From assembly GCF_009904055.1 (NCBI RefSeq), contig NZ_WYDP01000008.1:186001-250000 (forward strand): a DNA stretch of 64,000 bases, given 5' to 3'. A model generated the notes under the pieces. It was not told the DNA's origin, searched no databases, and was given only the letters and a program-made list of their open reading frames with translations. The position numbers and the translations under genes were made by a program. Positions within the stretch are counted from its first letter, which is position 1; each line of letters begins with the position of its first letter. Shown piece after piece: positions 1 through 7,735 of the stretch. Origin of the DNA: Rubellimicrobium sp. CFH 75288. Lineage in GTDB: Bacteria; Pseudomonadota; Alphaproteobacteria; Rhodobacterales; Rhodobacteraceae.

Positions 1-2
1 AC

Positions 3-2015
3 GCACGGCGCAGCGACCTGCCCTGGGCATGGGAAGCGGCCGAACTTCACCTGGGCGATATCGTGGTGCACGAGGAGCACGGCGTGGCCTGCCTGGAGGG
101 GCTAGAGCGGGTTCCCGATCTCGCGGGTGGCGAGGCCATCCGGCTGCGCTTTGCGGGGGGTGCGGCGCTGCTGGTGCCCGCGGGCGAGGCAGGCGCCATC
201 TGGCGCTATGGGGGCCCCGATTCCGGCGTCCCGCTCGACAGCCTGGGGAGCCGCAACTGGAGCCGGCGTCGCAAGAAGATGGATGCCGCGCTGGCCGCGG
301 CAGCCCGGACCATCCTTGCTGCCGCAGCCGAGCGGGCCGCACGCTCGGCGCGCAAGTTCCACCCGGACCGTGCGCGTTACGAGCGGCTGTGTCGTCGCTT
401 TCCCTTCAGCCTCACGCCCGATCAGTCGGCCGCGATCCGGGACGTCCTGCGCGATCTGTCCTCCGGTCGGCCCATGGATCGCGTGGTCATCGGCGATGTG
501 GGCTATGGCAAGACCGAGGTGGCCATCCGCGCCGCCGGAGCCGTGGCGCTCGCCAGCGGACAGGTGGCTCTGATCGCGCCCACGACCGTCCTGGCGCGGC
601 AGCATTTCGAGACCGTGCGGCGCCGGTTCGCCGGGCTGGGCGTCGAGGTGGCGCACCTGTCCCGTCTTGTCCCGCTCCGGGAGGCGAAGAAGGTCCGTCA
701 GGGGCTTGCCGACGGTTCCATCCGGATCGTGGTCGGCACCCATGCGGTGCTGGGCCGCGCCGTGCGGTTCGACGACCTCGCTCTCGTCATCGTGGACGAG
801 GAGCAGCGTCTCGGCGCCGCCCAGAAGCGCCGGCTTCGCGACACCGTCCGGGGGGTGCATGTCCTCGCCATGTCGGCCACGCCGATCCCCAAGACGCTCC
901 AGAGCGCCCTGACCGGGCTGCAGGACCTGTCCGTGATCGCAACCGCACCTGCACGGCGGCGACCCATCCGCACGGTGCTAGGGGTGGATCGCGACGACAC
1001 CGTGCGCTCGGCCCTGCGACGGGAGGCGCGTCGGGGCGGGCAGAGTTTCGTCGTCATCCCCCGGGTGGAGGACGCCGCCGCGACCGCGGAGAGGTTGCAG
1101 CGCCTGGTCCCCGAACTGACCGTGGTGGTCGCACACGGCGGCATGGCGCCGCGGGACATCGACACGGCCATGGTAGCCTTTGCCGAGGGCCGCGGCGACG
1201 TGCTGCTTGCCACCTCCATCATCGAAAGCGGGCTGGACGTGCCGCGGGCGAACACGATGGTGGTGCTGCGGCCGGAGCTGTTCGGCCTGGCGCAGTTGCA
1301 CCAGTTGCGCGGCCGGGTCGGCCGGGGGGCTGCGCAGGCGTTCTGCTACCTCCTGCCCGCAGAGACCGACTCCCTCGACGAGGGCGCGCTCAGGCGGCTG
1401 GAGACGCTCCAGACCCTCGACCGTCTGGGGGCTGGGATGGCGATCAGCGCGCGCGACCTGGACCTGCGGGGTGCGGGCGAGATCGGAGGTCTGCGGCAGT
1501 CGGGCCACGCCGCCCTCCTGGGCCTGCCGCTGATGCAGGAATTGCTGGCCGCGGCGTTGCGCGCGGCGCGAGGCGAGCCGTCCGGCCTGCAGGAGGTGGA
1601 CTATCTCGGCGCCGAGGGGGGCACGCTGCCCGACGAGTACATCCCCGAGGCGGCCCAGCGCCTCAACGTCTATGTCCGTCTCGCCCGCGCGCGGGACCCT
1701 GCGGATGCCAGACGGCTGGCCGAGGAGGTGATCGACCGGTTCGGGACGCCCTCGCCCGAGGCGGAGAGACTTCTGCGCATCGCGCTGGCCAAGGCGACGG
1801 CCCGGCAGCTCGGGATCACGCGGATCTCGGCAGGTCCCGAGGCCATCGCCTTCGACTTTGCCGATGCCGAGGCCCAGAAGGAGCGGATCGAGGATGCGCT
1901 CTCCGCCCTGCCCGACCTCGCCTGGACCGGCCAGCGCCTTGTCTGGCATCGGGCCGAGGCGGACGGCGCAGCGCGCGAGCGTCTCGTCCTCGATCTGCTC
2001 GACGAACTGGCCTGA
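3..2015 (+). CDS. Mfd-family (transcription-repair coupling factor) helicase, C-terminal part, truncated by window start
   Basis: The reading frame is open from the left edge, so the N-terminal part is missing. The visible protein starts in an RNA-polymerase-interacting (CarD-like) domain around nt 45-220, with the typical GDIVVHEEHGV core. A superfamily 2 helicase core follows: Walker A GDVGYGKT at nt 492-515, DEEQ box at nt 795-806, then the second RecA lobe with ESGLDVP and QLRGRVGR. A TRCF-type C-terminal domain ends the protein. Mfd removes stalled RNA polymerase and recruits UvrA. This copy differs from canonical Mfd at many positions (for example DEEQRLG where DEEQHFG is usual), and its RID is degenerate, so it may be a paralogue rather than the main Mfd. 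It converges on the UDP-xylose synthase gene with only 10 bases between stops. Confidence 0.8.
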   Translation, partial: ARRSDLPWAWEAAELHLGDIVVHEEHGVACLEGLERVPDLAGGEAIRLRFAGGAALLVPAGEAGAIWRYGGPDSGVPLDSLGSRNWSRRRKKMDAALAAAARTILAAAAERAARSARKFHPDRARYERLCRRFPFSLTPDQSAAIRDVLRDLSSGRPMDRVVIGDVGYGKTEVAIRAAGAVALASGQVALIAPTTVLARQHFETVRRRFAGLGVEVAHLSRLVPLREAKKVRQGLADGSIRIVVGTHAVLGRAVRFDDLALVIVDEEQRLGAAQKRRLRDTVRGVHVLAMSATPIPKTLQSALTGLQDLSVIATAPARRRPIRTVLGVDRDDTVRSALRREARRGGQSFVVIPRVEDAAATAERLQRLVPELTVVVAHGGMAPRDIDTAMVAFAEGRGDVLLATSIIESGLDVPRANTMVVLRPELFGLAQLHQLRGRVGRGAAQAFCYLLPAETDSLDEGALRRLETLQTLDRLGAGMAISARDLDLRGAGEIGGLRQSGHAALLGLPLMQELLAAALRAARGEPSGLQEVDYLGAEGGTLPDEYIPEAAQRLNVYVRLARARDPADARRLAEEVIDRFGTPSPEAERLLRIALAKATARQLGITRISAGPEAIAFDFADAEAQKERIEDALSALPDLAWTGQRLVWHRAEADGAARERLVLDLLDELA

Positions 2016-2025
2016 GCCCCGGCGG

Positions 2026-3045
2026 TCAGCTGGCCTGCACGGCGGCGGCCGCCGGCCGGAACAGCTCCGACCGGAAATGGGCAATCGTCTGCGACAGACC
2101 GGCCGCCAAGGGAACTTTCGGCTCCCAGCCAAGGGCTTGCATCGCACGGCTGATGTCAGGCCGCCGCTGGCGTGGATCGTCCTGCGGGAGGGCCCGATGG
2201 ACCACGCGCGAGGTGGAGCCGGTCATGTCGAGAACCAGCCGGGCCAGATCGCGGACCGTGAACTCGACCGGGTTGCCGAGGTTGACGGGGTCTCGCACCT
2301 CCGAGCGCATCAGGCGGAGAAGCCCGTCCACAAGGTCGTCGACATAGCAGAAGGACCGCGTCTGCGAGCCGTCGCCGTAGATCGTGATGTCCTCTCCCGT
2401 CAGCGCCTGCACGACGAAATTCGAGACCACCCGGCCGTCCTCGGGGCTCATCCGCGGGCCGTAGGTGTTGAAGATGCGGGCCACCCGCACGTCGGCCCCG
2501 AGCCGCCCGTATTCGTAGCACAGCGTCTCGGCGGCACGCTTGCCTTCATCGTAGCAGGCCCGCGGACCCCAGACGTTGACAGCACCCCGATAGCTCTCGG
2601 CCTGCGGGGATTGCTCGGGATCGCCATAGACTTCGGACGTGGAGGCGAACAGGAAGCGAGCCTCCCGGGACCGGGCAAGATCGAGAAGATGACGCGTTCC
2701 GTCGATACAGGTCCGGAAGGTGTGGATCGGGTCGCGCTGGTATTGCGGGGGCGAGGCGGCGCAGGCGAGGTTCCACACTTCATCCAGCGGCCCGTCGAGC
2801 ACGACCGGCTCGATGATGTCGTGCCGCAGGACGCTGAAGTGCGGATCGCGCATCAGATGCGCCACATTGCCCAGCCGGCCTGTCTGGAGATTGTCGAGGC
2901 AGACGACGAGATGCCCGGCTGCAAGCAGGCGTTCGCACAGATGCGAACCTACGAACCCCGCCCCACCGGCCACGAGAATGCGTCGAGCCGTCCCGGAGGG
3001 TGCGGACGGAACGAGGTCGGCAAAGGGTCGTGCGGTCCGGGACAT
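2026..3045 (-). CDS. uxs: UDP-glucuronate decarboxylase (UDP-xylose synthase), extended SDR
   Basis: This gene encodes a 339-residue extended short-chain dehydrogenase that should convert UDP-glucuronate to UDP-xylose in the cytoplasm, using bound NAD. The nucleotide motif GGAGFVG lies at residues 27-33, the STSEVYG segment at 135-141, and the catalytic YxxxK as Y165/K169 in CYDEGK. The blocks GPRACYDEGK, RIFNTYGPRM and DDPRQRRPDI are diagnostic of the UXS family. I chose the ATG at 3045 because AAGGTGAT lies six bases upstream; an upstream in-frame start at 3126 would add 27 residues with no family similarity. The gene has its own candidate promoter and stands at the edge of a sugar-nucleotide and glycosyltransferase cluster, so it probably supplies UDP-xylose to it. 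Confidence 0.93.
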   Translation of the reverse strand: MSRTARPFADLVPSAPSGTARRILVAGGAGFVGSHLCERLLAAGHLVVCLDNLQTGRLGNVAHLMRDPHFSVLRHDIIEPVVLDGPLDEVWNLACAASPPQYQRDPIHTFRTCIDGTRHLLDLARSREARFLFASTSEVYGDPEQSPQAESYRGAVNVWGPRACYDEGKRAAETLCYEYGRLGADVRVARIFNTYGPRMSPEDGRVVSNFVVQALTGEDITIYGDGSQTRSFCYVDDLVDGLLRLMRSEVRDPVNLGNPVEFTVRDLARLVLDMTGSTSRVVHRALPQDDPRQRRPDISRAMQALGWEPKVPLAAGLSQTIAHFRSELFRPAAAAVQAS

Positions 3046-3143
3046 TCGATCACCTTGACTGGTCAGAGTGGCGGGTGCGTCCCGCTCGCCAAGCGGAGGG
3101 ACTTGTTCGAGAACCGGGCAGCACACCAGGGAACATGAAGGGA

Positions 3144-3170
3144 CACCTAGATCACCTCACCTCGTGTCAA
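3144..3170 (-). promoter_or_regulatory. Candidate sigma-70 promoter of the UDP-xylose synthase gene
   Basis: On the minus strand a perfect TTGACA box (3165-3170 on the map) is followed after 15 bases by TAGGTG (3144-3149). It lies about 100 bases upstream of the ATG at 3045. The spacer is shorter than the usual 16-18, so the -10 assignment is uncertain. Confidence 0.4.
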
Positions 3171-3173
3171 CCT

Positions 3174-3191
3174 TCTGGTTGAAGAACCAGA
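3174..3191. repeat. Inverted repeat TCTGGTT-GAAG-AACCAGA, possible operator
   Basis: This is a perfect 7-base inverted repeat around a 4-base spacer. It lies directly upstream of the candidate TTGACA box for the minus-strand UDP-xylose synthase gene. No U-tract follows on either strand, so an operator or leader hairpin is more likely than an intrinsic terminator. The rest of the 256-base gap (3046-3301) holds a weaker ACCGGC/GCCGGT pair at 3276-3299, just past the stop of the neighbouring dehydrogenase gene, and nothing else I recognise. Confidence 0.4.
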
Positions 3192-3301
3192 CGGCCTCGG
3201 GCGGCTTCGGCAGAGGCCTGACGCGGAAACGTCCTCTTGCCGGTCAACGGTGCTGCCTGCCTGCTCATCGGCACGACCGGCACCGGTACACCCGCCGGTT
3301 C

Positions 3302-4315
3302 TCAGGCGCATCGGACCCAAGCCTTGACAAACCCCTCGGGCCGGTCGCGCGCGGTGTCGAGCGCGCGGTTCAGCTCCTCGAGCGGGAACGCGTGCGTGAG
3401 CAGCGGCCGGGGGTCGAGCGTGCCGGCTTCGACCGCTTCCACCGCTGCACGGAGCCCTGCGAGGTGGCGCGCCGGGTCGCGTTCGTGCGCGTTGATGACG
3501 TCGATTCCCCGCCAGTTCCAGTTCTGCATGTTGACCTGCCGGGGGCCGTCCTGGTGGTAGCCAGCGATCACCAGCCGGCCGCCCTCGGCCACGATCTCGC
3601 CCGCGAGATCGAGGGGCCATTGCTGACCGACCGCCTCGATCACGACGTCGCAGAAGCGGCCCTCGGTGAGGCGGCGCACCTGTTCGATGATGGCCCAGTG
3701 ATCGATCATCGGGATCGTCTCGGTTGCGCCGAAGCTGCGGGCCAGATCCAGCGAACTCTGCCGACGCGAGATGGCGACGACCCGGGCCCCCGCATCGGCC
3801 GCCAGACGGACAAGCGCGGCACCGATGAACCCCGCGCCGATCACCGCCACCGTCAGCCCCGGCCCGATGCCGGACCGCCGGAAGACGTTCATCGCGCAGC
3901 CGAACGCCTCTCCCGGAAAGGGCCTGCCCTCGAGCGCCCGGGGGAGCGGCACCACGCGCGCTGCGGGCACGATCTCATGGGTCGCATAGGATCTCTGACC
4001 CAGCGTGGCCACACGGGTGCCGACGGACAGACCGACCACACCCGTCCCGATCGCCTCGATCGTCCCCCAGCCCTCGTGACCCAGCCCGCCGGGCTCGGTC
4101 GGGTAGCGCATCCATTCGGGACCGGCCCAGGGTTCGAGATTGGACGCGCACACTCCGCATCCGTCCAGCTTCACGAGCACCTCGCCGGCGCCCGGTTCGG
4201 GGCGCGGCAGCGTCACGATCTGCATGGATCCGGGCCCGGTGATCTGTGCCGCCCGCATCTCCTCTCGCGAGGATGCTCGCGGGCTGGACACGGGACCGGG
4301 CGCCTGATGCATCAT
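3302..4315 (-). CDS. Medium-chain (zinc-type) alcohol dehydrogenase family protein
   Basis: This is a 337-residue MDR-superfamily oxidoreductase. A GroES-like N-terminal domain carries the catalytic-zinc ligands (CGVCASN and GHEGWG). A Rossmann domain follows with VIGAGFIGA. The four-cysteine structural-zinc loop seen in classical alcohol dehydrogenases is absent, which points to a sorbitol/threonine-dehydrogenase-like or uncharacterised subgroup. The start is a tandem ATG at 4315/4312 with GGCGGAG just upstream; a TTG at 4327 is also in frame but less likely. The gene is divergent from the SDR gene at 4470. Its place in a sugar-nucleotide cluster suggests oxidation of a sugar or polyol, but the substrate cannot be read from the sequence. 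Confidence 0.85.
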   Translation of the reverse strand: MMHQAPGPVSSPRASSREEMRAAQITGPGSMQIVTLPRPEPGAGEVLVKLDGCGVCASNLEPWAGPEWMRYPTEPGGLGHEGWGTIEAIGTGVVGLSVGTRVATLGQRSYATHEIVPAARVVPLPRALEGRPFPGEAFGCAMNVFRRSGIGPGLTVAVIGAGFIGAALVRLAADAGARVVAISRRQSSLDLARSFGATETIPMIDHWAIIEQVRRLTEGRFCDVVIEAVGQQWPLDLAGEIVAEGGRLVIAGYHQDGPRQVNMQNWNWRGIDVINAHERDPARHLAGLRAAVEAVEAGTLDPRPLLTHAFPLEELNRALDTARDRPEGFVKAWVRCA

Positions 4316-4353
4316 GAACTCCGCCAAGGGGTGCCGCCAAACGCCTCACGGGG

Positions 4354-4370
4354 CTGCCGGTTCCCGGCAG
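4354..4370. repeat. Perfect 7-bp hairpin CTGCCGG-TTC-CCGGCAG in a divergent gap
   Basis: A 17-base perfect inverted repeat sits between the divergently transcribed dehydrogenase (start 4315) and SDR (start 4470) genes. It has no adjacent T-run. Its position between two start codons makes it a candidate operator or leader hairpin for this divergent pair. I see no convincing -35/-10 pair in the same 154-base gap. Confidence 0.4.
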
Positions 4371-4469
4371 TGCGAACGCTGCGGATGATCTTCTTCGACC
4401 ACAGGGAACAGGATGCCGGCGGCGGCGTTGGAGGCGCAGTCGGCGCGCGACCGCCGAGACGGGGGACGG

Positions 4470-5576
4470 ATGACGAAAATCCTTGTGACCGGCGGGTGCG
4501 GCTTCATCGGCCGTCATGTCGCCGACGAACTTCTGGCCAGCGGCTACGAGGTTGTTCTCTACGATTCGCTCATCGATCAGGTTCACACGGACGGCCCGAA
4601 GAACCTGCCCGAGGGCGCAGAGGTCCGGCGCGGCGACGTGCGCGACGCCGAGGCGCTGCGCAGCGCTTTGGCGGGTTGCGAAGGGGTCATCCACCTTGCC
4701 GCCGAGGTGGGCGTCGGACAATCCATGTACGAGATCGCGCGCTATGTGGGGGCCAATGACCTCGGCACCGCCGTGCTGCTCGAGGCCGTACTGCAACAGC
4801 CTGTCCGCCGTCTGGTCGTGGCCTCCTCGATGAGCATCTACGGCGAGGGCTATTACCGCCGGGCGGACGGTTCGCTGGACGAGACGGTGCGCCGGCGGGC
4901 TGACGATCTGCGCGCCGGCCGCTGGAATCCCGTCGATGCCGAGGGGCAGCCACTGGCGCCCTGCCCGACCGACGAGCGCAAGCGCCCGGACCTCGCGTCG
5001 ATCTATGCCCTGACCAAGTACGCGCAGGAGCGCGAGGTCATGATCTTCGGCGAAGCCTACGAGACGGAGACGGTCGCGCTGCGGCTGTTCAACGTGTTCG
5101 GCGCGGGACAGGCGCTATCGAACCCCTATACCGGGGTGCTGGCCAACTTCGCCTCGCGTCTCGCCTCCGGGTCCCCGCCCACCATCTTCGAGGATGGCGA
5201 GCAGAAGCGCGACTTCGTCCATGTGCGCGATGTCGCACGCGCGTTCCGTCTCGCCTACGAACAGGCGGACGCCGCGGGTGGCGTGTTCAACATCGGCTCG
5301 GGGCGGTCGTACAGCATCGCGGAAGTGGCGCGGCTGCTGGCCCAGGCCATGGGCCTCGAGCATCTCGAGCCCGAGATCCTCGGGAAGTACCGGGCCGGAG
5401 ACATCCGCAACTGCTTTGCCGACATCGGCCTGGCCCGTGAGATCCTGGGCTTCGAGCCGCAGCACCGGCTGGAGGACTCGCTGGGCGAGTTCGTCGCCTG
5501 GGTCCGCGGTCAGACGGTCGTCGATCGGGGCGCGCAGATGCGGCAGGAACTGGAGGCCCGGAGGCTCGTGTCGTGA
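4470..5576 (+). CDS. NAD-dependent epimerase/dehydratase (extended SDR), dTDP-rhamnose 4-epimerase-like
   Basis: This 368-residue extended SDR has the NAD motif GGCGFIG at residues 8-14, an active-site serine region near S120 and YALTK with Y179/K183. It resembles nucleotide-sugar 4-epimerases of the dTDP-L-rhamnose 4-epimerase type, with a characteristic insertion around residues 130-172 that ends in DERKRPDLASIYALTKY. I chose the ATG at 4470 because the Rossmann strand begins immediately after it; an in-frame ATG at 4413, preceded by AGGGA, would add 19 unrelated residues. It overlaps the next SDR gene by four bases (GTGA), so the two enzymes are translationally coupled and probably act on the same sugar-nucleotide pathway. 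The exact nucleotide sugar is inference. Confidence 0.85.
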   Translation: MTKILVTGGCGFIGRHVADELLASGYEVVLYDSLIDQVHTDGPKNLPEGAEVRRGDVRDAEALRSALAGCEGVIHLAAEVGVGQSMYEIARYVGANDLGTAVLLEAVLQQPVRRLVVASSMSIYGEGYYRRADGSLDETVRRRADDLRAGRWNPVDAEGQPLAPCPTDERKRPDLASIYALTKYAQEREVMIFGEAYETETVALRLFNVFGAGQALSNPYTGVLANFASRLASGSPPTIFEDGEQKRDFVHVRDVARAFRLAYEQADAAGGVFNIGSGRSYSIAEVARLLAQAMGLEHLEPEILGKYRAGDIRNCFADIGLAREILGFEPQHRLEDSLGEFVAWVRGQTVVDRGAQMRQELEARRLVS

Positions 5577-6643
5577 CGATGCCGCACGAGCCCGTTCTCG
5601 TGACCGGGGGCGCCGGGTTCGTCGGCAGCAACCTGGCGGATGCGCTGCTGTCGGATGGCCGTGCCGTCATCGTGTTCGACAACCTGTCGCGGCCAGGGGT
5701 CTCGACCAACCTCGACTGGCTGCGCAGCCGCCACCCCGAGCGGCTGACGGCGGTGATCGGCGACCTGCGTGACGCCGACGCGGTGGCACAGGCCGTCGGC
5801 ATGGCGGGCGCCGTGATCCACCTGGCGGCCCAGACGGCGGTGACGACCAGCCTCATCGATCCCGTGGCCGATTTCGAGGTCAACGCACGCGGCACGCTCA
5901 ACCTCCTCGAGGCGGTACGGCAATCGGGCCGGCCGATGCCGTTCCTCTTCGCCTCCACCAACAAGGTCTATGGCGCACTGTCGGATCTGGACATGGACGC
6001 CGCGAACGGCCGCCACCTTCCGCGGGACCCGGAAGTGAGGCTGCGCGGCATCGACGAGACCCGTCCTCTCGACTTCTGCACGCCCTACGGCTGCTCCAAG
6101 GGGGTCGCTGACCAGTATGTTCTGGACTACGCCAGATCCTTCGGCGTCCCGGCCGCCGTTCTGCGCATGAGCTGCATCTACGGGCCGCGCCAGTTCGGCA
6201 CCGAGGATCAGGGCTGGGTCGCGCACTTCCTGATCCGCATCCTGTCGGGCGAGGACATCACCATCTTCGGTGACGGGCGGCAGGTGCGGGACATCCTCCA
6301 CGTGGCCGACGCCGTCGCCGCCTACCGCATGGTGCTCGACCGGATCGAGGACCTTTCCGGCCGCGCGTTCAACCTCGGCGGGGGGGTCGGCAATGCGGTC
6401 AGTCTCATGGACGTGATCGACACGATCCGCGAGATCTCCAACCAGCAGCCTGCCATCCGCTTCGCCGACTGGCGGCCGGGAGACCAGCCGTGGTTTGTCG
6501 CCGATACCTCGGCCATCGAGAAGGCGACCGATTGGAAGCCGCGCATCGGCTGGCAGGACGGCTTGCGCGACCTGGCGGCCTGGCTGCGGGAGAACCGGGT
6601 GTTCCCCGCGGGCCGGGCCGAGCCGCAGCGTCGTCCCGCATGA
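5573..6643 (+). CDS. NAD-dependent epimerase, CDP-paratose 2-epimerase-like SDR
   Basis: The gene encodes a 356-residue extended SDR with GGAGFVG at residues 12-18, STNKVYG from residue 128 and catalytic TPYGCSKG (Y172/K176). The combination of STNKVYG, PYGCSKG, ADQYVLDYAR and RMSCIYGPRQFG is the signature of CDP-paratose/CDP-tyvelose 2-epimerase relatives. The GTG start overlaps the upstream stop (GTGA) and has GGAGG eight bases before it; an ATG six bases later is less well placed. No CDP-glucose cytidylyltransferase or CDP-glucose dehydratase gene is present nearby, so the actual substrate may be a different nucleotide sugar. It overlaps the following glycosyltransferase gene by four bases. 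Confidence 0.83.
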   Translation: MTMPHEPVLVTGGAGFVGSNLADALLSDGRAVIVFDNLSRPGVSTNLDWLRSRHPERLTAVIGDLRDADAVAQAVGMAGAVIHLAAQTAVTTSLIDPVADFEVNARGTLNLLEAVRQSGRPMPFLFASTNKVYGALSDLDMDAANGRHLPRDPEVRLRGIDETRPLDFCTPYGCSKGVADQYVLDYARSFGVPAAVLRMSCIYGPRQFGTEDQGWVAHFLIRILSGEDITIFGDGRQVRDILHVADAVAAYRMVLDRIEDLSGRAFNLGGGVGNAVSLMDVIDTIREISNQQPAIRFADWRPGDQPWFVADTSAIEKATDWKPRIGWQDGLRDLAAWLRENRVFPAGRAEPQRRPA

Positions 6644-7734
6644 TCCGCATCCTGATGACGCTCGACGCCGTGGGCGGCGTGTGGCGCTACGCGATCGATC
6701 TGGCGGCGGCGCTTCGGCACGAGGGGGTGGAGACGGCATTTCTCGGCTTCGGTCCGCCGCCCAGCCCTTCCCAGAGGCGCGAAGCCGATGCGGTCGGACC
6801 CCTGACCTGGGCCCGATCGGGGGACCTCGACTGGCTGGCCCCGGATCCCGCCGCCCTGCGACCCGTAGCAGACGTCGTGGCGCAGGAGGCGCAACGCTGC
6901 GGCGCCGATCTTCTGCACCTCAACCTGCCGTCGCAGGCCGCCGATCTGGACGGCGGGTGGCCGGTGGTGGTCGTCTCGCATTCCTGCGTGGCGACGTGGT
7001 TCCGGGCGGTGCGAGGAACAGGACTGCCAGCCGCGTGGCAATGGCAGATGGATCTGACGCGGCGCGGCCTGATGCGGGCCGATCTGATCGTGGCACCCTC
7101 CCGCGCCCATGCAGGAGCCCTGGAGCGGTGTTACGACGGCCTGCGCAGACTGGTCGCCATCCACAATGCCGTGGGAGCCCTCGATCTTGGAGCACGGCAG
7201 GAGCCCATCGTCGTCGCAGCCGGCCGCTGGTGGGATGACGGCAAGGGCGGGGCCTGGCTGGATGCCGCAGCGGCCCGCACCGAGTGGCCGATCCATCTTG
7301 TCGGTCCCCTCGACGGACCCAACGGCGCTGCGTTCAGACCACGGCATGCGGTGGCGGCAGGTCCGTGCTCTCACGCCGACACACTCCGCCGGATGGGGTC
7401 GTCCCGCCTGTTTGTCTCGCCGTCCCTGTACGAACCCTTCGGGCTCGCTGTCGCCGAGGCCGCCATGTTGGGGCTGCCGCTGATCCTGTCGGACCTGCCG
7501 GTGTTCCGCGAACTCTGGGACGATGCAGCGTGGTTCGTCCCGGTGAACGACCCGGAGGCTCTTGCGCAGGCGATCAACCGGCTTGCTGCCGACCCGTCAA
7601 TGCAGGAGCGGCTCGGCCGATCCGCCCGCAAGCGCGCTCTCGGGCTGAGTGTCCGACGAACCGCCCAAGCCATGGCGGCCGAGTACCGGGCGGTACTCGG
7701 AAGCCGGCGACACCCGGTTGCAAGGGAGGCATGA
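6640..7734 (+). CDS. Glycosyltransferase, GT4-like (GT-B fold)
   Basis: This 364-residue protein looks like a retaining GT-B glycosyltransferase. The N-terminus has VGGVWRYAIDLA, an acceptor-side glycine-rich segment. The donor domain carries the EPFGLAVAEA block with its two glutamates at E265 and E273, which is the EX7E motif of GT4 enzymes. The ATG at 6640 overlaps the stop of the upstream epimerase (ATGA), indicating coupling. It should transfer a sugar, possibly one made by the neighbouring SDR enzymes, to an unknown acceptor. There is no membrane segment, so the enzyme is probably cytoplasmic or peripheral. Confidence 0.85.
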   Translation: MIRILMTLDAVGGVWRYAIDLAAALRHEGVETAFLGFGPPPSPSQRREADAVGPLTWARSGDLDWLAPDPAALRPVADVVAQEAQRCGADLLHLNLPSQAADLDGGWPVVVVSHSCVATWFRAVRGTGLPAAWQWQMDLTRRGLMRADLIVAPSRAHAGALERCYDGLRRLVAIHNAVGALDLGARQEPIVVAAGRWWDDGKGGAWLDAAAARTEWPIHLVGPLDGPNGAAFRPRHAVAAGPCSHADTLRRMGSSRLFVSPSLYEPFGLAVAEAAMLGLPLILSDLPVFRELWDDAAWFVPVNDPEALAQAINRLAADPSMQERLGRSARKRALGLSVRRTAQAMAAEYRAVLGSRRHPVAREA

Positions 7735-7735
7735 C

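Noticed and set aside
4256-4258. A later ATG as the start of the medium-chain dehydrogenase
   Set aside because: AGAGGAG abuts this ATG with no spacing, whereas the tandem ATG at 4315/4312 has a properly spaced GGCGGAG.
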